A DNA stretch of 7,943 bases from the NCBI GenBank assembly GCA_016219235.1, contig JACRBO010000549.1, positions 1 through 7,943 on the forward strand, in the 5' to 3' direction. Position 1 is the stretch's first letter. Each line of letters begins with the position of its first letter. The translations under genes and the position numbers were made by a program. Positions 1 through 5,018 of the stretch are shown piece after piece. The notes under the pieces were generated by a model that saw only the letters and a program-made list of their open reading frames with translations, was not told the DNA's origin and ran no database searches. Source of the DNA: Chloroflexota bacterium. GTDB lineage: Bacteria; Chloroflexota; Anaerolineae; Fen-1058.

Positions 1-6
1 AGCGGC

Positions 7-39
7 TGCTTGCCATCGATTCAAAATCGACGGCAAGCA
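7..39. other. Long hairpin, 14-bp stem
   Basis: Left arm 7-20 and right arm 26-39 pair over 14 positions with a single A/C mismatch (15 against 31), around a 5-base loop at 21-25. There is no following T-run on either strand, so it is not a clear intrinsic terminator. It is the first of several stem-loops packed into the first 190 bases. It may be the 3' structure of a gene lying before the window. Confidence 0.5.
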
Positions 40-44
40 CTGTG

Positions 45-63
45 AAGCCCGCGTCGCGGGCTT
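45..63. terminator. Terminator-like GC hairpin without a T-run
   Basis: AAGCCCGC (45-52) and GCGGGCTT (56-63) form a perfect 8-bp stem with a 3-base loop. The stem looks like a transcription terminator, but neither side has a clear T-run. It could end a gene located upstream of the window, or be one more member of the local hairpin cluster. Confidence 0.35.
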
Positions 64-74
64 GGCGCTGTGCT

Positions 75-102
75 AGCCGTCGGATTCTATCCGATGGCGG
101 CT
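75..102. other. Bulged hairpin
   Basis: AGCCG (75-79) pairs with CGGCT (98-102) and TCGGAT (80-85) pairs with ATCCGA (89-94), around a 3-base loop. A 3-base bulge (95-97) sits on the right arm. It lies directly before the cruciform repeat at 108-190. Confidence 0.4.
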
Positions 103-107
103 GCGTC

Positions 108-190
108 GTCATTCCCGCGGTTGTTGGCGGGAATCCAGGGACTTTGCCAACAGGGAGCCTGGATGCCCGACAGAAGCACTCGGGCATGAC
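108..190. repeat. REPIN-like cruciform repeat element
   Basis: The element is delimited by GTCAT (108-112) and ATGAC (186-190). Inside are two hairpins in mirror order: TTCCCGC (112-118) with GCGGGAA (127-133), and ATGCCCGA (163-170) with TCGGGCAT (180-187). Between them ATCCAGG (133-139) pairs with CCTGGAT (158-164). The whole can fold as a four-stem cruciform. Two inverted REP-type units joined into one palindrome is the architecture called REPIN, which RAYT-type (Y1/IS200-related) transposases mobilise in other genomes. The core resembles the dispersed intergenic motif CATTCCCGC that I recall from many bacteria. No transposase is in the window. Confidence 0.6.
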
Positions 191-326
191 GGCCGAGTAG
201 TAACGTTATATCACGATTGGGCGGTGAGACAATATGAGAGAAATCATACGTTGACGACTTAGTCCTGATCCAGATCATATCTTTTTGCAGCAACGTCTGC
301 TAAGATGTCGGCCATAGCCTTCCTCT
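191..326. other. Intergenic stretch, nothing firm
   Basis: This AT-richer spacer has no supported reading frame and no strong ribosome binding site. A TTGACG hexamer at 251-256 resembles a -35 box, but no convincing -10 lies 16-18 bases after it. TAACGTTA at 201-208 is a short palindrome. I see nothing else. Confidence 0.4.
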
Positions 327-332
327 TGGCTA

Positions 333-367
333 GCGACGCCTTCGAAGCCCCCGCTCGAAGGCGTCGC
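333..367 (+). terminator. Perfect 13-bp hairpin heading module copy A
   Basis: GCGACGCCTTCGA (333-345) and its exact reverse complement (355-367) enclose a 9-base C-rich loop. A weak TT (372-373) follows after GCCG, so intrinsic termination is less convincing than at the matching hairpin of copy B. Retention of the stem while loop bases differ between copies argues that the structure matters. Confidence 0.5.
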
Positions 368-439
368 GCCGTTAGAACTAATCCTTCAGCAGTTGCCACA
401 TTTCACTCTAAAATCAGTCTTAATCGTAGGAGCGAAGCC

Positions 440-470
440 TATCTTCAGCCGCGCCTTATTCGTATAATGT
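440..470 (+). promoter_or_regulatory. Promoter for the export operon (TATAAT)
   Basis: A perfect -10 hexamer TATAAT lies at 463-468. The -35 region is weak: TATCTT at 440-445 with 17-base spacing, identical in copy B. Transcription would start near 475 and give a leader of about 112 bases before the ATG at 587. Support comes from conservation of this block at the equivalent place before the radical SAM gene. A poor -35 with a conserved upstream sequence may mean that an activator or alternative sigma factor is used. Confidence 0.6.
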
Positions 471-479
471 CCGATGCTT

Positions 480-549
480 ACGTGCGTCAGCCGGCGTGAG
501 CGAAGATTCTCGTCGGCGGTAGTGAAATCGTATGCTTTCTGACGCACGT
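480..549 (+). promoter_or_regulatory. Structured 5' leader of the RCC1 operon
   Basis: ACGTGCGTCAG (480-490) and its exact reverse complement CTGACGCACGT (539-549) form an 11-bp closing stem. Inside, GCCGGCG (490-496) pairs with CGTCGGC (511-517) through one G-U pair. The structure lies between the putative start of transcription and the ribosome binding site GGAGGAG (572-578), 23 bases before it. It could stabilise the mRNA or control translation. I do not recognise it as a known riboswitch class. The matching leader after copy B is only about 33 bases and lacks it. Confidence 0.45.
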
Positions 550-586
550 TGATTCAATCCGCAGGCGAACTGGAGGAGATTCCATC

Positions 587-3220
587 ATGTTCGATCGTTC
601 GTACTGGAAGTTGTTGTCACTACTGATTGTTCTGTGTTTGCCGATCGCCGGACCCGGGGCAACACCGTCACCGGTGCGGGCCGAACGGCAAGTGCCCGCC
701 GCGCCGCAAGCGCCGAGCGCGATCAATTTCACGCAGATTGCGGCGGGCCTTAATCATACTTGCCTGCTCACCGTAAGCGGCGGAGTCAAATGCTGGGGGG
801 TTAACACGAGTGGTCAGTTGGGTGATGGAACCATCACGCAACGCAACGCGCCGGTAGATGTGAGCGGCCTGACCAGCGGCGTAGCAGCGATTGTGGCCGG
901 TGGGTATCATACCTGCGCGCTGACGATGAATGGCGGGATCAAGTGTTGGGGGCTTGCTATTCAAGGTCAAATCGGCGATGGCGGGTCAGTCCTTACTAAC
1001 CGATTGACTCCCGTGGATGTGAGTGGCCTGACCAGCGGTGTGACGGCCATCGCGGCGGGCGGCGGTCACACTTGCGCTGTGGTAAACGGCGGCGCGAAGT
1101 GCTGGGGACAGGGAGGCACTTCGGGCGATGGTACCAACGCTCAGCACAACGCGCCCGTGGATGTGAGTGGGTTGACCAGCGGCGTGACGGCCATCGCGGC
1201 GGGCGGCGGCCATACCTGTGCGCGGACGCTGGGCGGCGGAGTTAAGTGTTGGGGCAGTAACTCCAGTGGGCAGTTGGGTGATGGAACAACTACAGGTGGG
1301 CTAACGCCAGTAGATGTAAGTGGATTGGCGAGTGGTGTGTCTGGTATCGCGACAGGCGCAATGCATACCTGTGCGTTAACAACAGGCGGAATGAAGTGCT
1401 GGGGAAGCAACTACACAGGTCAAGTCGGCGATGGAACGACCACCGACCGGCACACTCCGATGGATGTGACTGGCTTGACCAGCGGCGTGACGGCGATTGC
1501 GGCCGGGGTTGGCGCACATACCTGTGCCATCATCGCAGGTGGTGTCGCCAGGTGCTGGGGTAGTAATGGTTCCGGCCAGGTGGGCGATGGGACAGTCTCG
1601 ACTAACAAGCTTACACCTGTAGATGTGAGCGGGCTGACTAGCGGGGTAACAGCCATCACAACAGGCGGCGCCCACACTTGCGCTCTGGCGGCGAGTGGAC
1701 GAGCTAAATGTTGGGGCGGCAATGGCTACGGGGAACTGGGAACGGGCGCAGATGAGTCTTCGCAGTTAATACCTGGCGATGTCAATGGCCTGACGAGCAA
1801 CGCGCAGAGGATTGTCGCCGGCCAATTACATACTTGCGCGCTGACGACGGGCGGCGGTGTAAAGTGTTGGGGGGAAAATGGGGATGGCGGAATGGGGGAT
1901 GGAACAAACACAGATCGCGTATCGCCCACGGATGTGAGTGGGCTAACGAGCGGCGTGACGGCCATTGCGGCGAGCCGCCATACCTGCGCCGTCACTTCGA
2001 GCGGCGGGGTCAAGTGTTGGGGGTATAACTTCTATAAACAAGTGGGCGATGGGACGACGATCAGCCGCTCCACCCCGACCGATGTCACCAGTTTGACCAG
2101 CGGTGTGACGGCTGTGGCGACAGGTTCCGGCCACACCTGCGCGCTGACTACCGGCAGCGGAGTCAAGTGCTGGGGGTTGGGCAGCGATGGGCAACTAGGC
2201 GACGGGACGACTACTTATACCAGCGCCACTCCCACCGATGTTATCAGTTTGACCAGTGGGGTGGCGGCCATTGAGGCGGGTGGCAACCACACCTGCGCCT
2301 TGACGACCGGCGGTGGGGTCAAATGCTGGGGCAATAACTACGCGGGTCAACTGGGCGATGGCACCACCACCTCGCGCAGCGCACCGGTGGATGTTAGCGG
2401 CCTGACCAGCGACGTAACGGCTATTGCAGTGGGTAGCACTCACACGTGCGCGCTGATGACGATCGGCGGGATGAAGTGTTGGGGCAGTAACTCTTTCGGC
2501 CAACTGGGCGATGGGACGACCACGGATCGTTACACTCCAACAGATGTTAGCGGCCTGACCAGCGGTGTAACGGCAATCACGACGGGCGACTCGCACACCT
2601 GCGCGGTGACACCGGGCGGCGCAGCCAAATGCTGGGGTGGAAATACTTCCGGTCAACTGGGGGATGGAACGACGACTCAGCGCAACACACCGATAGATGT
2701 GAACGGCCTGGCGAGCGGAGTAACGAGCGTTGAGGCTGGCGGCTCTCACACTTGTGCTTTAACAGCAAGTGGAGGGGCCAGGTGCTGGGGACACAATTTA
2801 TCCGGCCAAGTCGGCAATGGGGGTGCGCAATTCATCGCCTATCCCGTGAACGTCGCAATTGCGATTCCGCCCAGTCTCACGCGGAACTATCCCAACGGTC
2901 AGCCCGGCAGTTTCTTCACTATCACCGCGGAAGGCTTCCCCGAAAACAGTGCGGCCACTGTCAGCATCAACGGCGTAGTATTGACCACGACCCTGCCAAT
3001 AACAAGCACCGGCGGCTTTGTCGCGTTGTTCAACACCACCGGTCTCAGCGCCGGTTATTACAGGCTAACAGTCAGCGTCAATCCAAGCGCCACGACGAAC
3101 TTCACGCTGGATCAAAGTGCGCCACTGCGCCTGCCAGAGGGCAGCGGCACGACCTTCGTACTGGATGGTCTCGGACTGACGCCGTTGAAGTTAGTCTTCT
3201 TGCCGACAATCATTCGGTGA
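587..3220 (+). CDS. Secreted 14-repeat RCC1-type double beta-propeller protein
   Basis: Extracellular repeat protein of 877 residues, probably for binding or scaffolding; no catalytic motif is visible. Residues 1-32 form a signal peptide (hydrophobic core around 9-22, likely cleavage after V-R-A). Fourteen RCC1 repeats of about 51 residues span roughly 46-757, each with HTC, then K/R-C-W-G, then usually GQLGDGT and P-x-D-V-x-x-L. Fourteen blades fit two seven-bladed propellers. Every repeat carries the same Cys pair (C-x8-9-C), which suggests one disulfide per blade outside the cell. Repeat 3 is shortened before GDGT. Residues 758-860 look like an Ig-like sandwich domain, and the protein ends in VFLPTIIR. 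The start is supported by GGAGGAG at 572-578. It is the first gene of a three-gene export operon. The RCC1 fold is certain; the ligand is unknown. Confidence 0.9.
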   Translation: MFDRSYWKLLSLLIVLCLPIAGPGATPSPVRAERQVPAAPQAPSAINFTQIAAGLNHTCLLTVSGGVKCWGVNTSGQLGDGTITQRNAPVDVSGLTSGVAAIVAGGYHTCALTMNGGIKCWGLAIQGQIGDGGSVLTNRLTPVDVSGLTSGVTAIAAGGGHTCAVVNGGAKCWGQGGTSGDGTNAQHNAPVDVSGLTSGVTAIAAGGGHTCARTLGGGVKCWGSNSSGQLGDGTTTGGLTPVDVSGLASGVSGIATGAMHTCALTTGGMKCWGSNYTGQVGDGTTTDRHTPMDVTGLTSGVTAIAAGVGAHTCAIIAGGVARCWGSNGSGQVGDGTVSTNKLTPVDVSGLTSGVTAITTGGAHTCALAASGRAKCWGGNGYGELGTGADESSQLIPGDVNGLTSNAQRIVAGQLHTCALTTGGGVKCWGENGDGGMGDGTNTDRVSPTDVSGLTSGVTAIAASRHTCAVTSSGGVKCWGYNFYKQVGDGTTISRSTPTDVTSLTSGVTAVATGSGHTCALTTGSGVKCWGLGSDGQLGDGTTTYTSATPTDVISLTSGVAAIEAGGNHTCALTTGGGVKCWGNNYAGQLGDGTTTSRSAPVDVSGLTSDVTAIAVGSTHTCALMTIGGMKCWGSNSFGQLGDGTTTDRYTPTDVSGLTSGVTAITTGDSHTCAVTPGGAAKCWGGNTSGQLGDGTTTQRNTPIDVNGLASGVTSVEAGGSHTCALTASGGARCWGHNLSGQVGNGGAQFIAYPVNVAIAIPPSLTRNYPNGQPGSFFTITAEGFPENSAATVSINGVVLTTTLPITSTGGFVALFNTTGLSAGYYRLTVSVNPSATTNFTLDQSAPLRLPEGSGTTFVLDGLGLTPLKLVFLPTIIR
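722..2857 (+). repeat. Tandem coding repeat, 14 units of about 152 bp
   Basis: This is the DNA of the RCC1 blades. Units are mostly diverged at synonymous sites, but some neighbours are close to identical: 1010-1065 matches 1154-1209 at 53 of 56 bases, 144 bases apart. Such a pair marks recent duplication or gene conversion and is a place where units could be gained or lost by recombination. Confidence 0.85.
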
Positions 3221-3227
3221 TCGCTCC

Positions 3228-3256
3228 GCCTGCGCGCAGACAGCCTGCGCGCAGAC
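3228..3256. repeat. Tandem repeated palindrome between genes 1 and 2
   Basis: GCCTGCGCGCAGAC occurs twice (3228-3241 and 3243-3256), separated by one base, a 15-base period. Each copy contains the perfect 10-bp palindrome CTGCGCGCAG. It lies in the 67-base gap between the RCC1 gene and the next gene, 31 bases before its start codon. It could be a pair of operator sites, an mRNA processing or stability element, or simple duplication. Confidence 0.6.
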
Positions 3257-3287
3257 CAATACCCGGTTCCTTGTCAAGGAGAAGAAA

Positions 3288-4127
3288 ATGACTCGTCTAT
3301 CCCATGTGCCTCGACTGTTATCCCGTGCTATTTTGAGCATGGTGTTCCTACTGGCATTGAGCCTGATCGCTCAGTCTTCCGTCTCCGCGCCGCGCCCGAA
3401 TGGCGTGATCGATTTGCATGCGCCGCCGTTCGTGAGCGTAGCTCACGCCCAGGCCGGCCCGGAATCGGTCCTGGCGGGCATCGCCGACGAGGCGGGCATC
3501 GCGGCTTATTTCGATAAGGGCCAGGCCATCACGCTCTCCTCGGTGCGCGGGCTGTTCCGCACCATCGAGGTGGAGACGGCCACCTACATCCTCGGCTCCA
3601 TGCAAGCCACCGGCTCGGGCCTCACGCCTTATGCGGAAGCGGAAGACCCGCACGTCTACGTGAACACCAACGGCTGGGTGATGGCCTATTACCTCAGCGC
3701 CGACCCGGTGAGCAAAATCGTGGATGTGTATAACTATGCAGGCGGGGTCATCAACACCAAATTGGAATTGGTGCTGAACCGCGTAGCTCCCGGCTACACT
3801 CCCACCTTTTACGATTTCCGGTATCCCAATGCGACCAAACTGCTGCTGGTGGCTGACCAGGCCGTGGGCGCAGATGACTCGTTCACGGTGAATTTGCCGT
3901 CGACGTTTCCCAATTACTATGAAAGGAGTTGGGCACTGGGGGATGGCTGGTGGTATGAAACTTTCAAATTGAACGGCGCAACGATCGTAACCACCGGTAG
4001 TCCTACCGACAACAACGTCTATGGAACGTTGACACCCGCTCAATTGGGGACAGACCAAACTCACACCGTGTCGGTCTCTAATGAAGCCACTGGCGCGCTC
4101 GCCGTCGTCTATCGGGATGTGCCATGA
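3288..4127 (+). CDS. Secreted protein of unknown function
   Basis: 279 residues, exported. The N-terminus has a signal peptide with a hydrophobic core around 14-28; cleavage may fall after S-V-S-A (34) or A-H-A (54). The mature part has no cysteine, no membrane segment and no catalytic motif that I recognise. Recurrent-looking stretches are AYFDKGQAITL (73-83), GLFRTIE (88-94), HVYVNTNGWVMAYYL (122-136), KIVDV (143-147), YDFRYPNATKLLLVA (175-189) and ERSWAL (212-217). I recall this pattern from uncharacterised secreted Chloroflexota proteins but could not search. The C-terminus (YGTLTP onward, with THTVSVS) looks beta-rich. It lacks the LP tail of its two neighbours. The start is fixed by AAGGAG at 3276-3281, six bases before ATG. 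Its stop overlaps the next start in ATGA, so translation is coupled. Confidence 0.85.
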   Translation: MTRLSHVPRLLSRAILSMVFLLALSLIAQSSVSAPRPNGVIDLHAPPFVSVAHAQAGPESVLAGIADEAGIAAYFDKGQAITLSSVRGLFRTIEVETATYILGSMQATGSGLTPYAEAEDPHVYVNTNGWVMAYYLSADPVSKIVDVYNYAGGVINTKLELVLNRVAPGYTPTFYDFRYPNATKLLLVADQAVGADDSFTVNLPSTFPNYYERSWALGDGWWYETFKLNGATIVTTGSPTDNNVYGTLTPAQLGTDQTHTVSVSNEATGALAVVYRDVP

Positions 4128-4798
4128 GCAAGCCCGCCCTCTCCCAATTCGCACTGACCTTATGCATGGTAGGCGCGGTGCTGTCGCTCACGGCGTGGCC
4201 CGGTGCGGCCCTCCCCGCCGCGACGATCACCGTCACTGGCGCAGACGGCACACGCGCTGTTATCCCGGCACAGAACGTCACACTCAACACGCAGCTGGTC
4301 GGTGTAAGCGCGCGGCCCGTGGTGCAGTTCGGCGAAGGTCTGCGCTACATGGCCTTGCCCACCAACGTGCCGGTTGCATTGCAAACACTGATGAACGATG
4401 TGAGCGCGCATCCGCAGTTTCAGTTCGTCGAGTCCAATCGCGCGATCGGGCTGAGTTATCCCGCAGCGATCATCGACGACACCGCAGCGCCGCAAGTTAC
4501 GGCCATCGGCGCAACGCCCACCGGTGACGGCAGCACGGCTACCCTCACGTGGACGACGGACGAATTCGCCGACTCTGCCGTAGACTACGGTTCGCTATCC
4601 GGCAATTACACCCAGATTGTCACGGATTCGCTTTACGCCAAGACGCACCGGGTCACACTCAACGGACTGACCCCACAAGCCACGTACTACTACAGAGTCC
4701 GTAGCGTGGATCGAGACGGCAACGTGACGGAAAGCGCCGAGAGCCATTTCGCCGCGATACCTGTGCAGTACATCTATCTGCCATCGATCCGGCGTTAG
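4124..4798 (+). CDS. Secreted protein with a fibronectin-III-like domain and LP tail
   Basis: 224 residues, exported. The signal peptide covers about residues 1-32 (core 9-25, cleavage near L-P-A). Residues 33-118 form an unassigned N-terminal region containing FGEGLRYMALP (69-79) and FVESNRAIGLSYP (101-113). From D119 to about F209 there is a clear fibronectin-III/purple-acid-phosphatase-N-like domain: DTAAP, LTWTTDE, SAVDYG, HRVTLNGLTP, YYYRVRSVDRDGN. Such domains bind proteins or polysaccharides or act as spacers. The protein ends in YIYLPSIRR, close to the tail of the RCC1 protein. Its ATG overlaps the previous stop (ATGA, 4124-4127), with no strong ribosome binding site, as expected for coupled translation. 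It is the last gene of the operon; a terminator-like hairpin follows at 4841. Its role is probably at the cell surface, with partner unknown. Confidence 0.88.
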   Translation: MSKPALSQFALTLCMVGAVLSLTAWPGAALPAATITVTGADGTRAVIPAQNVTLNTQLVGVSARPVVQFGEGLRYMALPTNVPVALQTLMNDVSAHPQFQFVESNRAIGLSYPAAIIDDTAAPQVTAIGATPTGDGSTATLTWTTDEFADSAVDYGSLSGNYTQIVTDSLYAKTHRVTLNGLTPQATYYYRVRSVDRDGNVTESAESHFAAIPVQYIYLPSIRR

Positions 4799-4840
4799 CG
4801 AATTTCGATCTACTGAGTTCACCTACCGGTCCCCTGGCTT

Positions 4841-4884
4841 GCGGTGCCTTCGAGGCTCCCCCGCCCCGAAGGCGCCGCGCTTTT
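4841..4884 (+). terminator. Intrinsic terminator of the export operon
   Basis: GCGGTGCCTTCG (4841-4852) pairs with CGAAGGCGCCGC (4867-4878) over 12 bp with one G-U pair, around a 14-base loop. GC and then TTTT (4881-4884) follow. It lies 43 bases after the stop of the third export gene, the expected place for operon termination. It is also the head of module copy B. Confidence 0.65.
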
Positions 4885-4950
4885 AGAACTAGTTCTTCAG
4901 CGGTCGCCGTCCCTCACTCCAAAATCAGTCTTTGTAACGGGCGCACAGCC

Positions 4951-4981
4951 TATCTTCGGCCGCGCCTTACTCGTATAATGT
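4951..4981 (+). promoter_or_regulatory. Promoter for the radical SAM/MBL operon (TATAAT)
   Basis: A perfect TATAAT lies at 4974-4979, with TATCTT 17 bases upstream (4951-4956), exactly as in copy A. Transcription would start near 4986, leaving a leader of about 33 bases to the ATG at 5019. The leader is too short for a cobalamin riboswitch. Because the hairpin upstream stops the previous operon, this promoter is probably the main source of the radical SAM transcript. Confidence 0.65.
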
Positions 4982-5018
4982 GTGGCTGATCAGTTACCCT
5001 GTTTAATACGGAGGCCAC

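Larger units (their letters stand above)
327..470 (+). repeat. Intergenic terminator/promoter module, copy A
   Basis: This segment is homologous to 4835-4981. From 372 to 470 the two copies align without gaps to 4883-4981, with 78 of 99 bases identical by hand count. Conserved blocks are TTAGAACTA, CTTCAGC, TCACTC, AAATCAGTCT, AGCCTATCTTC and a 3' block ending in CGTATAATGT. The 5' part of both copies is a hairpin with GCCTTCG/CGAAGGC arms; only its loop and length differ. Both copies precede an operon on the + strand, so the module probably combines an upstream terminator with a downstream promoter. It may also be a dispersed repeat of this genome. Confidence 0.75.
4835..4981 (+). repeat. 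Intergenic terminator/promoter module, copy B
   Basis: Second copy of the module at 327-470. The hairpin loop is longer here (14 against 9 bases); everything from TTAGAACTA (4883) to TATAATGT (4981) aligns without gaps. Most differences are transitions, as expected for two slowly diverging copies. The weakest block is 4932-4941 (4 of 10), just upstream of the conserved AGCCTATCTTC. It fills most of the 220-base gap between the two operons. Confidence 0.75.

Noticed and set aside
11..38. T-arm-like TTCAAAA loop suggesting the end of a tRNA
   Set aside because: The pairing extends to 14 bp, the T-stem would have only four good pairs, and no acceptor partner or CCA is present.
305..499. Open frame on the + strand
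   Set aside because: It runs through the conserved module hairpin and promoter, has no ribosome binding site, and copy B of the module does not keep the frame.
2195..2749. Long minus-strand open frame opposite the RCC1 repeats
   Set aside because: It is the antisense shadow of the tandem GC-rich repeats; its sequence repeats with the blades and has no start signal or known domain.
722..2857. CRISPR-like regular repeats
   Set aside because: The units are in-frame RCC1 blades of about 152 bp with coding variation, not short repeats separated by unique spacers.
3348..4154. 268-codon minus-strand open frame
   Set aside because: It opposes the secreted protein gene, whose signal peptide, ribosome binding site and ATGA overlap support the + strand.
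4760..4798. LPxTG sortase signal at the protein end
   Set aside because: The tail reads L-P-S-I-R-R with no Thr-Gly, no following hydrophobic helix, and the stop codon directly after.
4986..5018. Cobalamin riboswitch before the B12-type radical SAM gene
   Set aside because: The leader after the TATAAT box is only about 33 bases and holds no B12-box-like sequence.
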